Shown here: piece by piece, positions 15,994 to 25,525 of the stretch
Position numbering within the stretch: position 1 is the first letter of the stretch
Layout: each line of letters begins with the position of its first letter
The notes under the pieces: generated by a model
The model's input: the letters and a program-made list of their open reading frames with translations, nothing else
What the model was told of the DNA's origin: nothing
The model's database searches: none
Position numbers and translations under genes: made by a program
Assembly: GCF_017165765.1 (NCBI RefSeq)
Contig: NZ_JAFGZD010000007.1
Location: 186,001 to 250,000, forward strand
DNA: 64,000 nt
Direction of reading: 5' to 3'
DNA from: Pseudomonas capsici
GTDB lineage: Bacteria > Pseudomonadota > Gammaproteobacteria > Pseudomonadales > Pseudomonadaceae

Positions 15994-18003
15994 TCAGCGT
16001 TTGAGCATGGCGCGGATATCCGCCAGGGCGGTATTGCCGCGTACGGCCTTTACCTCGGTTGGCGTATCGTCGTTGCCTTCCCAGGCCAGATCGTCCGGCG
16101 GCAGCTCATCCAGAAAACGGCTTGGCGCGCAGTCGATGATCTCGCCGTATTGCTTGCGCTTGGCGGCAAAGGTGAACGCCAGTGTCTGCCGTGCACGGGT
16201 GATACCCACGTAGGCCAGACGACGCTCTTCCTCGATGGTATCGGCCTCGATGCTGGAGCGGTGTGGCAGGATTTCCTCTTCCATGCCCATGATGAACACG
16301 TAAGGAAACTCCAGCCCCTTGGAAGCATGCAGGGTCATCATTTGCACGCCTTCGGCACCGTCTTCCTCTTCCTGCTGGCGTTCGAGCATATCGCGCAGGA
16401 CCAGCTTGCCGATGGCCTCTTCGATGGTCATGCCGCCGTCTTCGTCTTTTTCCAGGGTGTTCTTCAGCGCCTCGATGAGGAACCAGACGTTGCCCATGCG
16501 GTAATCGGCGGCCTTGTCGCTGGAACTGTTCTGACGAATCCAGTTCTCGTAATCGATATCCATGACCATGCTGCGCAGTGCCGCGATAGGGTCGTTCTGC
16601 GCACATTGCTGGCGCACGCCGTCCATCCAGCGCTTGAAGCGTTGCAGGCGGTCGGTGAAACGGCTGTCCAGGTGTTCGCGCAGCCCGATTTCCTCGGTGG
16701 CGGCGTACATCGAAACCTTGCGCTCGGTGGCGTAGTTGCCGAGTTTTTCCAGGGTCGTGGAGCCGATTTCCCGGCGCGGAACGTTGATGACGCGCAGGAA
16801 GGCGTTGTCGTCGTCCGGATTGACCAGCAGGCGGAAGTAGGCCATCAGGTCCTTCACTTCCTGGCGGCCGAAGAAGCTGTTGCCGCCCGACAGGCGATAG
16901 GGAATCTGATGGTGCTGCAATTTCAGCTCGATCAGCTTGGCCTGGTAGTTGCCGCGATAGAGGATGGCGAAATCGCTGTAGGGCCGGTCGGTGCGCAAGT
17001 GCAGGGTGAGGATTTCCATCGCCACCCGTTCGGCTTCGGCATCCTCGTTGCGACAGCGGATCACGCGGATCTCGTCGCCATGGCCCATTTCACTCCAGAG
17101 CTGCTTCTCGAAGGCGTGCGGGTTGTTGGAGATCAGCACGTTGGCGCAGCGCAGGATGCGGCTGGTGGAGCGATAGTTCTGCTCCAGCATCACGACTTTC
17201 AGGGAGGGATAGTCTTCCTTGAGCAGCATCAGGTTTTCCGGTCGTGCACCGCGCCAGGCGTAGATCGACTGGTCGTCGTCGCCTACGACGGTGAACTGGT
17301 GCCGGGTGCCGATCAGCAGTTTGACCAGCAGGTACTGGCTGGCGTTGGTGTCCTGGTATTCGTCCACCAGCAGGTAGCGGACCTTGTTCTGCCACTTTTC
17401 CAGAATGTCGGCGTGTTCCTGGAACAGCTTGACCGGCAGCAGGATCAGGTCGTCGAAGTCTACCGCGTTGTACGCCTTGAGCGTGCGCTGGTAGTGGGTG
17501 TAGACGATGGCGGCGGTCTGTTCCTTGGGGTTGCGGGCATTGGCCAGCGCTTCGGGGGGCAGGATCAGGTCGTTCTTCCAGGCACCGATCATGTTCTTGA
17601 TCTCGTCGACGCCGTCGTCGCCCGAATATTCCTTCTGCATGATGTCGGTCATCAGGGCCTTGACGTCGGTTTCGTCGAAGATCGAGAAACCGGGCTTGTA
17701 GCCCAGCCGCACATGCTCCTTGCGGATGATGTTCAGGCCCAGGTTGTGGAACGTCGATACCGTCAGGCCGCGACCTTCGCCACCGCGCAGCAGCGTGCCG
17801 ACCCGTTCCTTCATCTCCCGGGCAGCCTTGTTGGTAAAGGTCATGGCCACGATGTACTGCGCACGGATGCCGCAGTTCTGGATCAGATGGGCGATCTTGC
17901 GTGTGATCACGCTGGTCTTGCCGGAGCCTGCACCGGCGAGCACCAAAAGAGGGCCGCCGACATAGTTCACGGCTTCCTGTTGCCGGGGATTGAGTCGGGA
18001 CAT
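15994..18003 (-). CDS. rep: ATP-dependent DNA helicase Rep
   Basis: A 669-residue UvrD/Rep-family superfamily 1A 3'-5' helicase. Motifs in order: Walker A 'LAGAGSGKTSVITRKI' near residue 21, motif Ia 'MTFTNKAAREMKERV', motif II 'LLVDEYQDTNASQYLL', motif III 'VGDDDQSIYAWRGA', motif IV 'LEQNYRSTSRIL', motif V 'MMTLHASKGLEFPYVFI' and motif VI 'AYVGITRARQTL'. Rep helps forks past bound proteins and restarts replication. Length matches E. coli Rep (673). Confidence 0.96.
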   Translation of the reverse strand: MSRLNPRQQEAVNYVGGPLLVLAGAGSGKTSVITRKIAHLIQNCGIRAQYIVAMTFTNKAAREMKERVGTLLRGGEGRGLTVSTFHNLGLNIIRKEHVRLGYKPGFSIFDETDVKALMTDIMQKEYSGDDGVDEIKNMIGAWKNDLILPPEALANARNPKEQTAAIVYTHYQRTLKAYNAVDFDDLILLPVKLFQEHADILEKWQNKVRYLLVDEYQDTNASQYLLVKLLIGTRHQFTVVGDDDQSIYAWRGARPENLMLLKEDYPSLKVVMLEQNYRSTSRILRCANVLISNNPHAFEKQLWSEMGHGDEIRVIRCRNEDAEAERVAMEILTLHLRTDRPYSDFAILYRGNYQAKLIELKLQHHQIPYRLSGGNSFFGRQEVKDLMAYFRLLVNPDDDNAFLRVINVPRREIGSTTLEKLGNYATERKVSMYAATEEIGLREHLDSRFTDRLQRFKRWMDGVRQQCAQNDPIAALRSMVMDIDYENWIRQNSSSDKAADYRMGNVWFLIEALKNTLEKDEDGGMTIEEAIGKLVLRDMLERQQEEEDGAEGVQMMTLHASKGLEFPYVFIMGMEEEILPHRSSIEADTIEEERRLAYVGITRARQTLAFTFAAKRKQYGEIIDCAPSRFLDELPPDDLAWEGNDDTPTEVKAVRGNTALADIRAMLKR

Positions 18004-18206
18004 GGCGGTAGGGATATCTGTTGCGAAAAAGGTCGGGCATTTTAACAGGCCCGCGCATTTATGCAGCGCTCATCGTTGAGCGACAGTGGCAGCTATCTAA
18101 ATTTTTTGTTTTTGTTACATTTGCCGCAGTGCGAATGTGCGTCCATCAGTCACACCCTTTTTGCTTGGGTGGTAATCGGTTTTTCCTTTGCAGTTAAGGA
18201 GTTAGC

Positions 18207-19853
18207 GTGCCTGATCCCCTGAGGTTGCTGTTATTGGCTCCAGAGCCTGCATGGCTGGCTCTGTTGAGCAATTGTCTGACCCCGTTGGGTGATGAGGTCA
18301 TTGTGTATCAGGCCGCTGACTGGGACGTTTTCAACAGCCAACTCGACAGCCCGCGCCCCGCCTTGCTGCTGACGACTCCCGAACTGCAACCGCCCGCCAC
18401 AAGCTGCTCATTACCGACGGTATTGCTGCTCGAAGAGGAACCGTTCGTCGCGCCGATGGGCGTCAGTGACTGGCTGGTCCGTGACAGCCTCACAACCGAT
18501 ACCCTTCGCCGCTGTCTGCGTCATGTACGTGAGCGCGGAGCGTTGGAGGACACTCTGCAACGCCTCGCTGGCCAGGACCCACTGACCGGTATCGCCAACC
18601 GACAGGGTTTTCAGACGTTACTGGCAGCCCGTCTGGCCGACAGCAGCGGTTTTGCCCTGGGGCATCTGGATCTCGACAACTTCCGCCGCGCCAACGATGC
18701 CCTGGGCCATCAGGCCGGTGACCGGTTGATCCTGCAAGTGGTAGCGCGACTCAGAAACCAGCTCGACGTCGGGGATCAGATCGCCCGCCTGGGCGGTGAC
18801 GAGTTCGCTTTGCTGATCGACACCCGCCATACGCCAGAGCGTGCGGTACAGATGGCAGAGCGCATTACCGATGCCTTGTCCGAGCCTTACTGGATCGATG
18901 GTGAAAGCCTGCTGCTCGGCTGCAGCCTTGGTATTGCTCATGCCCGGCCCGAAACCGGCGCCGATCCCTTGATGTGGCACGCCCATATCGCCATGCGTCA
19001 GGCCAAGAGCCTTCAGGGCTGCACCTTCCACCTCTTCGATCACAGCATCAACCGCAATGCCCGCAGCCTTGCGGACCTTGAGGCTGAACTGCGCAAGGCC
19101 TTGCGCAATGACGAACTTGAGCTGCATTACCAGCCGCGTCTGTGTCTGGAAAGCGGTGCTGTTGTCGGCCTGGAGGCATTGGTGCGCTGGCGTCACAGCG
19201 AGCGCGGCCTGCTGCTGCCCAGCGAGTTCGTGCCGCTGGCCGAGCAGAGCGGCATGATCGTGCCGTTGGGATACTGGGTCATCTACCGCGCCTTGCGAGA
19301 TATGCAGGCCTTGCGCGATCGGGGTTTTGCACCGCTGCACATGGCGATCAACCTGTCGTTCCGACAGTTTCAGGACAGTCAGCTCCTGCCGACCCTCAGC
19401 CGCCTGATCGCCGAGCATGATATCGACGCACGCTGGCTGGAATTCGAGCTGACCGAAACGTCGGTCATGCGCAGCAGTGAACAGGTACGCCAGATCATGG
19501 ACGCGTTGCGCCGATTGGGCGTGCGCTTTTCCCTGGATGACTTCGGCACCGGCTTTTCTTCCTTCATGCACCTCAACAGCCTGCCGATCGAACTGCTCAA
19601 GATCGACAAAAGTTTTGTCGGCGAAATGGAGCAGAATCGCAAGCTGGTCCAGGCAATGATCAACCTGGCCCACAACCTGAGCCTGGAAGTGGTGGCCGAA
19701 GGCGTCGAGAACCCTGAGCAACTGGCGCTGTTGCGCAGCTTTGGCTGCAATCAGGTGCAGGGTTATCTCATCAGCCGACCGTTGCCGATGGCTGAACTGG
19801 CTGACTACCTGGATCGGTCCACAGGCGCGAATCCATTCGCTAATACGCTATGA
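18207..19853 (+). CDS. GGDEF-EAL cyclic-di-GMP enzyme, ProE-like
   Basis: A 548-residue protein with a degenerate receiver-like N terminus (1-110), a GGDEF domain (GGDEF at 196-200, intact) and an EAL domain (EAL at 323-325, followed by 'DDFGTGFSSFMHLNSLPIELLKIDKSFV' with the metal residues). The RxxD inhibitory site normally five residues before GGDEF is absent (DVGD). The equivalent gene beside rep in P. aeruginosa is, as I recall, proE, a strong phosphodiesterase; I therefore expect net breakdown of cyclic di-GMP. Start is GTG at 18207, behind AAGGAG. No membrane segment, so cytoplasmic. Confidence 0.87.
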   Translation: MPDPLRLLLLAPEPAWLALLSNCLTPLGDEVIVYQAADWDVFNSQLDSPRPALLLTTPELQPPATSCSLPTVLLLEEEPFVAPMGVSDWLVRDSLTTDTLRRCLRHVRERGALEDTLQRLAGQDPLTGIANRQGFQTLLAARLADSSGFALGHLDLDNFRRANDALGHQAGDRLILQVVARLRNQLDVGDQIARLGGDEFALLIDTRHTPERAVQMAERITDALSEPYWIDGESLLLGCSLGIAHARPETGADPLMWHAHIAMRQAKSLQGCTFHLFDHSINRNARSLADLEAELRKALRNDELELHYQPRLCLESGAVVGLEALVRWRHSERGLLLPSEFVPLAEQSGMIVPLGYWVIYRALRDMQALRDRGFAPLHMAINLSFRQFQDSQLLPTLSRLIAEHDIDARWLEFELTETSVMRSSEQVRQIMDALRRLGVRFSLDDFGTGFSSFMHLNSLPIELLKIDKSFVGEMEQNRKLVQAMINLAHNLSLEVVAEGVENPEQLALLRSFGCNQVQGYLISRPLPMAELADYLDRSTGANPFANTL

Positions 19854-19874
19854 AGCCCGCCTGATTCGTTTCCG

Positions 19875-21275
19875 TCATGGATGAATGGCATCCAGAGCCT
19901 CTTCAGGCTCCCGCTTCGACTCCACCTTTATCAACCGCGCGGTCTTTTTCTCGAACGCCCAGGTCAGGGCCACGGCCGAACACAGCAGGCCCAGCGCCAG
20001 CCCCCACCAGACACCCTCTGCACCCAGATCCGTCGAAAAGGCCAGCAGCCATGCCGCAGGCGCTGCTACCAGCCAGTAGCAGACCAGCCCGATCAGAAAG
20101 GTGGTCTTGGCGTCCTTGAGCCCGCGAATGGCGCCCATTGCGATGGTCTGTGTGCCATCGAGCAACTCGAACCACGCTGCGATGGCCAGCAGTTTTACTG
20201 CCAGGATCACAATCTCGGTGAACGCCGGGTCATTGAGGTCGAGAAACAGGCCGATGACCTGATGAGGTGCGAGCCAGAACAGCACGCCGAACATCAGCAT
20301 CACGGCCCCGCCGAACGAGATACCCAGTCGCCCGGCGGTGCGAGCCATCACTATATTGCCCGCCCCGTAATGCTGGCCGATGCGCATGGTGACAGCATAG
20401 GAAATCCCTACCGGAATCATGAACGCCATGGACACTGTCTGTACGGCGATCTGATGCGCAGCCATCTGCGTGCTGCCCATGGCTCCCATGCAGAATGCCG
20501 CAAAGGTGAACAGGCCTACTTCCACGGCATAGGTTCCGCCAATCGGCAGGCCGAGGTTCCAGAGCTCCTTGAGATGGCTGCCAGACAATTGCCACAGCCC
20601 TTTGCGAATCGGATAGGCCGCATAAGCAGGATGGCGGCGTATATGCAGGGCCAGCGCCAGTGCCATGCAGTTGGTCACTATCGCAGTGATCAGCCCGATG
20701 CCCATCAGGCCGAGGTTGGGCAGGCCGAACCAGCCGTGGATCATCATGTAGTTGAGCGCGAAGTTGGCCCCGGCCCCGGCCAGGCTGATGGTCATGACCG
20801 GGCCTGCACGTCCGAGGGCACTGGTGAAACCGCGCAGAGCCATGAAGCTGAGCAGGCCGGGAAGCGCCAGCGGCAGGGTGGTCAGGAATTGAGTGGCCAT
20901 GTGGACGTTGACTTCGGTCTGACCGAATCTGAGCAAGACCGGCTCAAGGTTCCAGAGCAGCAGCGCAGCCGCCAGCGCCATGCCCCACGCCAGCCACAGA
21001 CCGGCCTGGGTCAGCCGTGTTGCACCTTGCGTATCGTTTGCGCCATGACGAATCGCAACCAGCGTGCCGACGGCTGCCATTACTCCCACACAGAAAAACG
21101 AGACAAAACTGTAGGTAGCAGCGCCCAGGCCTCCACCGGCCAGCGCTTCAGGCCCGATCTTGCCCATCATCACCGTATCGGTGAACACCATCAGCATGTG
21201 CGCCATCTGCGATGCGATCAACGGCCCGGCCAGGCGCAGGATGATCCAGAGTTCTTTGAGGGCAGGCTGTCGCAT
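19875..21275 (-). CDS. MATE family multidrug/cation antiporter
   Basis: A 466-residue membrane protein with about twelve hydrophobic segments and the NorM-type MATE pattern. The first helix pair carries 'LRLAGPLIASQMAHMLMVFTDTVMMGKIGPEALAGGGLGAATYSF', and the second half repeats it with 'LWNLGLPIGGTYAVEVGLFTFAAFCMGAMGSTQMAAHQIAVQTVSMAFMIPVG'. MATE pumps expel cationic drugs in exchange for Na+ or H+. It is divergent from the LysR gene at 21431, the same pair as beside rep in other pseudomonads, which suggests control by that regulator. Confidence 0.9.
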   Translation of the reverse strand: MRQPALKELWIILRLAGPLIASQMAHMLMVFTDTVMMGKIGPEALAGGGLGAATYSFVSFFCVGVMAAVGTLVAIRHGANDTQGATRLTQAGLWLAWGMALAAALLLWNLEPVLLRFGQTEVNVHMATQFLTTLPLALPGLLSFMALRGFTSALGRAGPVMTISLAGAGANFALNYMMIHGWFGLPNLGLMGIGLITAIVTNCMALALALHIRRHPAYAAYPIRKGLWQLSGSHLKELWNLGLPIGGTYAVEVGLFTFAAFCMGAMGSTQMAAHQIAVQTVSMAFMIPVGISYAVTMRIGQHYGAGNIVMARTAGRLGISFGGAVMLMFGVLFWLAPHQVIGLFLDLNDPAFTEIVILAVKLLAIAAWFELLDGTQTIAMGAIRGLKDAKTTFLIGLVCYWLVAAPAAWLLAFSTDLGAEGVWWGLALGLLCSAVALTWAFEKKTARLIKVESKREPEEALDAIHP

Positions 21276-21430
21276 GATGGGGAGGCTCTACTTCACGTCT
21301 ACTTATTGGCTGCATATTCTCGATATTCCAGCGCTCAAGCACAAAGCGATAAATCCGATCATCAGCATGATAAAAACTCATGTGAGTGTAATTGGCGTAC
21401 AGTTGCGCTTTATCGTGTCGGGATATCCAC

Positions 21431-22351
21431 ATGCCTCGTAAGCTTGCGCCTTTATATGCATTACGTGCTTTTGAAGCGGCCGCTCGACATGCCTCGTTCA
21501 CACGTGCGGCAGAAGAGCTGTCGATAACTCAAAGTGCTGTAAGTCGTCATATTCGTACGCTTGAAGATCACTTTTCCTGCCGACTTTTTCAGCGTAATGG
21601 CCGCAACTTGCAGCTCACTGAAGCTGCCCGCGCTTTATTACCCGGTGTATGTGACGGATTTCAGGCACTGGAGCGTGCCTGCAGCACGTTACAGGCTGAA
21701 GAAGGCATCTTGCGCATGAAGGCCCCGTCGACCCTGACCATGCGCTGGCTGTTGGCGCGGCTCAGCCGTTTTCGCCATCTGCAGGTGGGTAACGAAGTCC
21801 AGTTGACCAGCGCCTGGATGGACATCGATTCCGTGGACTTTTCGCAGGAGCCATTCGACTGTGCAGTTCTCTTGAGTCGCGGACATTTTCCGCCGGACTG
21901 GGAGGCGACCCTGCTGTTTCCGGAATATCTGATCCCGGTGGGTGCCCCTGCCTTTCTGCAGGATCCCCCTTGGGATGTCGAGCGGCTGGCCAGTATCGAG
22001 CTGCTGCACCCGACACCGGATCGGCGTGACTGGCGCACCTGGTTGAACCGCATGGGGCTGGCGGACAGGGTTTCGCTCAGGGGCGGTCAGGTTTTCGACA
22101 CCCTGGAGCTGGGCATGATCGCGGCTGCCCGAGGTTACGGGCTGTCGATGGGCGATTTATTGATGGTGGCCGAAGACGTGGCACAAGGCCGTTTGAGCCT
22201 GCCCTGGCGTACCGCAGTGTTCAGCGGCGAGAACTATTATCTGGTCTGGCCCAGGACGAGGCCCGGTCTAGAGCGGTTACGGCGACTAAGTGACTTCCTG
22301 CAGGGCGAGGTTCAGGCGATGGAATTGCCGCAAGTTGAAATGCTGAAGTAA
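21431..22351 (+). CDS. LysR-family regulator, GcvA-like
   Basis: A 306-residue LysR-type regulator. The helix-turn-helix is 'LYALRAFEAAARHASFTRAAEELSITQSAVSRHIRTLEDHFSCRLFQRNGRNLQLTEAA', and the remainder is the periplasmic-binding-like effector domain. The GcvA/AmpR-type opening (MPRKLAPLYALRAFEAAARH) and 'WRTWLNRMGL' place it in the GcvA subgroup. I place the start at the ATG at 21431; the frame is open to 21392. It is divergent from the MATE pump with a 155-base spacer. The effector is unknown. Confidence 0.87.
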   Translation: MPRKLAPLYALRAFEAAARHASFTRAAEELSITQSAVSRHIRTLEDHFSCRLFQRNGRNLQLTEAARALLPGVCDGFQALERACSTLQAEEGILRMKAPSTLTMRWLLARLSRFRHLQVGNEVQLTSAWMDIDSVDFSQEPFDCAVLLSRGHFPPDWEATLLFPEYLIPVGAPAFLQDPPWDVERLASIELLHPTPDRRDWRTWLNRMGLADRVSLRGGQVFDTLELGMIAAARGYGLSMGDLLMVAEDVAQGRLSLPWRTAVFSGENYYLVWPRTRPGLERLRRLSDFLQGEVQAMELPQVEMLK

Positions 22352-22538
22352 GGAGGGTCGTTGGGCGATTTGCCATCTGTTTGCTAATATCCGCTTGGCT
22401 GACTCAAGTATTTTACTTGTGAGCCGAAGTTACTCTTGAAAAGGCCGTTTGTTCAAAACGGTTCACTCTAATCATTAGAATTTTGCTGGATGGTCGGCCA
22501 GGGAGTTGGCGAACCCGATAATTCAGCCTGGAGCCTTT

Positions 22539-24515
22539 ATGTCCAAGCCCCGTGCCCGGATTGCCTCGCAACTCGGTATTGCTTTGGCTGTGATTCTTGC
22601 GGTGGTGATAAGCGGCAGTACTCTTTTCGCCTTGCGATCCTTGGACGCTGCCAACCTTGTCATCCGTGAAGAACACATGTCCAGTGAGGCTCGTCTGCTC
22701 GCTGACCAGCTCAACACTTTTCACAGCACCTTGCGTGACAGCACGCAGCGCCTGAGCGGGCTGTTTGAAAAGCGTTTTTCTGGCGGCCTGAGCCTGCAGA
22801 CCGACAAGCCCGTCACTGTGGCCGGGACTCAGACCCCGGGTTTGTATCTGGGTGACACCCCTCTGAACAACGACTTTACCGAGGTCGATGAATTTCGTCG
22901 TCTGACGGCAGGTGTCGCCACCATTTTCGTGCGCAGCGGCGATGACTTCGTCCGTATCAGCACGTCCCTGAGCAAGCAGGACGGCACCCGCGCCATCGGC
23001 ACGGTGCTTGACCGCAAAGGCCCGGCCTATGAGCGCCTGATGGCCGGTCAGGAGTATGTGGGCAAGGCGGTGTTGTTCGAACGCTACTACATGACTCAGT
23101 ACAGCCCGGTTCGCGACAGCAGCGGCAAGATCATTGCTGCTCTGTTCGTAGGTTTCGATTACACCGACGCCCAGAAAGCCCAATTCGAGAACCTCAGAAA
23201 CTTCCGTATCGGCAAGACCGGTTCTCTGGCATTGCTGGACGAGCAAAACCGCTGGCTGGTCGCACCGGCTGGTGCCAAGTCCCCGGATGATGCAGCCAAG
23301 TCCGTAGCTGACGTGGTCAAGCATCCTGGCAAGGGCCGCTTCTGGCACGATGGCGAGCAGGATTTCTACAGCGTGGGTCAACCCTTCAGCGGCGGACCAT
23401 GGACGGTACTGGCCAGCATGCCAAGGGACGAAATCAGCGAAGTGACCTGGAACGTAGGCACCAAGCTTGCCATTGGCAGCCTGTTGGCGATGTTGATCGC
23501 TGTTGGCGGTGCCATCTGGCTGCTGCGTAGCAAACTGCGTCCATTATCCGAGCTGGTGCGTCAGGCCGATGCCCTGGGATCCGGGGACCTGAGTGTACGT
23601 CTGCAGGTTTCCAGCCACGATGAAATCGGGCAACTGGCGGGCAGCTTCAACAAGATGAGCGAAGCCCTGTCGAACATGGTTTCCCACATCCGTACCGCGG
23701 CCCAGGAAGTGAGCACCCGTGCCCATGCGTTGTCCGGCCTGTCGGGCGGCGCTTATGAAGGCATGGAACAGCAGTCCGGTGAAATCACCAGCATGGCGGG
23801 CGCGGTCGAAGAGTTCAGCGCGACTTCTCTGAACATCGCTGACAACATGAAGAACACCGAGCGTCTGGCGCAGGAAAACGCGCAGCAGACTCGCATTGGT
23901 CGTACTTCCATGGATGAGGCTTCGTCTGCGCTGCAACAGATCGCAACCTCGTTGAACAGCACCGCCACCGTGATCGATACCCTGGGCCAGCGTTCTCAGG
24001 AAATCGGCAGCATCGTCGGTGTGATTACCTCGATTGCCGAACAGACCAACCTGCTGGCACTCAACGCCGCCATCGAAGCGGCCCGTGCCGGTGAGCAGGG
24101 TCGTGGTTTTGCCGTGGTAGCCGACGAAGTCCGAAGCCTCGCTTCGCGTACCCGTCAGGCCACTGACGAAATCTCCGGCATGATCACCAGCATCCAGCAG
24201 GAAACCGGCAATGCCATCAGCACCATGCAACAGGGCAATGCCCTGATGCAGGACGGCCTGTCACGCAACGCCAAGGTTGCAGCTGCTCTGGCCCAGATCG
24301 ACGAACAAAGCCGCTCCGCCGGCCATCAGTTCGCCGCGATCACCACGGCCACGCAAGAACAAAGCAGCACCGCCACCATGCTCAGCAGCAACCTGCAAAG
24401 CATCGCCATGGCCAACAGCGAACAGCGCGAAGTGGTCTCCAACCTGGCAATCACCGCCCAGGAACTCAACTCCCTGGCGGCTGAACTGCGCCAAGAGGTT
24501 GATCGCTTCCGGTGA
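22539..24515 (+). CDS. Methyl-accepting chemotaxis protein with Cache-type sensor
   Basis: A 658-residue chemoreceptor. Membrane segment 1 (about 12-33), a periplasmic Cache 3/Cache 2-type sensor (about 40-300; '[55 protein letters not shown]'), membrane segment 2 ('[20 protein letters not shown]'), a HAMP domain and the long signalling coiled coil with the invariant hairpin tip '[37 protein letters not shown]'. It senses an outside ligand and controls CheA; the ligand cannot be told from sequence. The start at 22539 follows a CTGGAG site and keeps a short cytoplasmic N terminus. A strong terminator follows. Confidence 0.92.
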   Translation: MSKPRARIASQLGIALAVILAVVISGSTLFALRSLDAANLVIREEHMSSEARLLADQLNTFHSTLRDSTQRLSGLFEKRFSGGLSLQTDKPVTVAGTQTPGLYLGDTPLNNDFTEVDEFRRLTAGVATIFVRSGDDFVRISTSLSKQDGTRAIGTVLDRKGPAYERLMAGQEYVGKAVLFERYYMTQYSPVRDSSGKIIAALFVGFDYTDAQKAQFENLRNFRIGKTGSLALLDEQNRWLVAPAGAKSPDDAAKSVADVVKHPGKGRFWHDGEQDFYSVGQPFSGGPWTVLASMPRDEISEVTWNVGTKLAIGSLLAMLIAVGGAIWLLRSKLRPLSELVRQADALGSGDLSVRLQVSSHDEIGQLAGSFNKMSEALSNMVSHIRTAAQEVSTRAHALSGLSGGAYEGMEQQSGEITSMAGAVEEFSATSLNIADNMKNTERLAQENAQQTRIGRTSMDEASSALQQIATSLNSTATVIDTLGQRSQEIGSIVGVITSIAEQTNLLALNAAIEAARAGEQGRGFAVVADEVRSLASRTRQATDEISGMITSIQQETGNAISTMQQGNALMQDGLSRNAKVAAALAQIDEQSRSAGHQFAAITTATQEQSSTATMLSSNLQSIAMANSEQREVVSNLAITAQELNSLAAELRQEVDRFR

Positions 24516-24554
24516 GGTCTGAAAGCGCATAAGTGACCCCTTCAGCGCGAAGGT

Positions 24555-24597
24555 GACGCCCCGACAGTTGGAACACTCCAACTGCCGGGGCGTTTTC
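24555..24597 (+). terminator. Rho-independent terminator after the chemoreceptor
   Basis: ACGCCCCG (24556-24563) pairs with CGGGGCGT (24586-24593), with a second inner stem AGTTGG/CCAACT (24566-24571 and 24578-24583), followed by TTTTC. A long, GC-rich two-part stem typical of a strong terminator. Confidence 0.85.
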
Positions 24598-24680
24598 TAT
24601 GGTGCGCAGATTAAAATCTCAATCTGGTGGAGATTGTGCCGATAAGGTGAGCCTTGTCTATTTGTTATGGATAAGCATAC

Positions 24681-25358
24681 GTGAACCAGGGAGTGTTTAA
24701 ATTGTTCAAAAGACTGTTCGTTGCTTACTTGAAAACATTCGATCACGGGGCTGCACGCAAAGCGTTGAGCAGTACGTTGGTGTCGCTGTTGTTCGCTATT
24801 GTTCCTGTTGTATTGGTTATCGCATGGACTATGTTATCCGACTGGATAAAAAGGGTTTTTGCTTTTCCTTGGGAATTCAGCTTTTTTAGCTGGGCATGGT
24901 TGAATGAGCTCATCACCCGACTCATGAACTGGATGGCCGAGACTGTAGAGATCCTATTGGTATCTATGATCCCATTGATATTCGGCGCTTTTTTTCTCTG
25001 GGCCTACCTTCGAAGAAACTGGATTTTCGTCTTTTTGACAATGCGGTTGTTCAAAAAGGTAACAGCGCCGTTCTTTATTTTTTACTTTTCGGCTTTTCTG
25101 CTCAGGTTTCTGATTGATTTTGAATTTTTCTACAATATAGATCACTTGCTCGCGGATTGGGGTATGGCAAATGTGCTGGACTCAGGTAAGTGGCTATGTT
25201 TGATTACGGGCATCACTTGGCTTCTCATGTCATATGCGTCTCATAAGCAGGTCGAAATAGTTAAAAAAGAAAGGCTTGAGAGAAAAGAGCCGCCTACGCT
25301 CCTCGATATACTGGATAGATTAAGAAAGACCTGTATAAAGAAGAATACCGCCCCCTGA
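24681..25358 (+). CDS. Unrecognised AT-rich membrane protein
   Basis: A 225-residue protein of unknown family. Three to four hydrophobic segments are visible: about 29-50 ('LSSTLVSLLFAIVPVVLVIAW'), 88-110 ('VEILLVSMIPLIFGAFFLWAYL'), 127-146 ('TAPFFIFYFSAFLLRFLIDF') and a weaker one near 170-185. A lysine/arginine/glutamate-rich tail (186-225) should be cytoplasmic. Base use is clearly more AT-rich than the neighbours, a sign of recent transfer. The start is uncertain: GTG at 24681 has only a poor ribosome site. A monocistronic accessory gene between the chemoreceptor and comM; I assign no function. Confidence 0.6.
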   Translation: MNQGVFKLFKRLFVAYLKTFDHGAARKALSSTLVSLLFAIVPVVLVIAWTMLSDWIKRVFAFPWEFSFFSWAWLNELITRLMNWMAETVEILLVSMIPLIFGAFFLWAYLRRNWIFVFLTMRLFKKVTAPFFIFYFSAFLLRFLIDFEFFYNIDHLLADWGMANVLDSGKWLCLITGITWLLMSYASHKQVEIVKKERLERKEPPTLLDILDRLRKTCIKKNTAP

Positions 25359-25384
25359 GCCTATGTCTCCGGTACGGTTTTCAA

Positions 25385-25412
25385 CTGTCTCGGACCGATC
25401 GATCCGAGACAG
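25385..25412. repeat. Perfect 10-base inverted repeat between convergent genes
   Basis: CTGTCTCGGA (25385-25394) and TCCGAGACAG (25403-25412) form an exact stem with an 8-base spacer. It lies between the AT-rich membrane protein gene and the convergent comM gene. It may act as a bidirectional terminator, although no good T-run follows, or as a boundary mark of the inserted gene. Confidence 0.5.
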
Positions 25413-25525
25413 CCCTGAAAGGCTTCAAAGCCATAAGTTGGCAGCTATATGCAGGTTGGCGAACCGGTAAGGAGTAACCGGCAGACCCGAGGGTCTCCCG
25501 CACACAACCGCCATAGAAACCGACC

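Noticed and set aside
16150..18045. Open frame of 631 residues on the + strand across rep
   Set aside because: It is antisense to rep, has no ribosome site or family motif, and its composition (His, Gln, Val-rich) is that of the complement of a high-GC gene.
19881..21527. Open frame of 548 residues on the + strand across the MATE gene
   Set aside because: Gln/His/Arg-rich low-complexity translation antisense to a clear membrane transporter.
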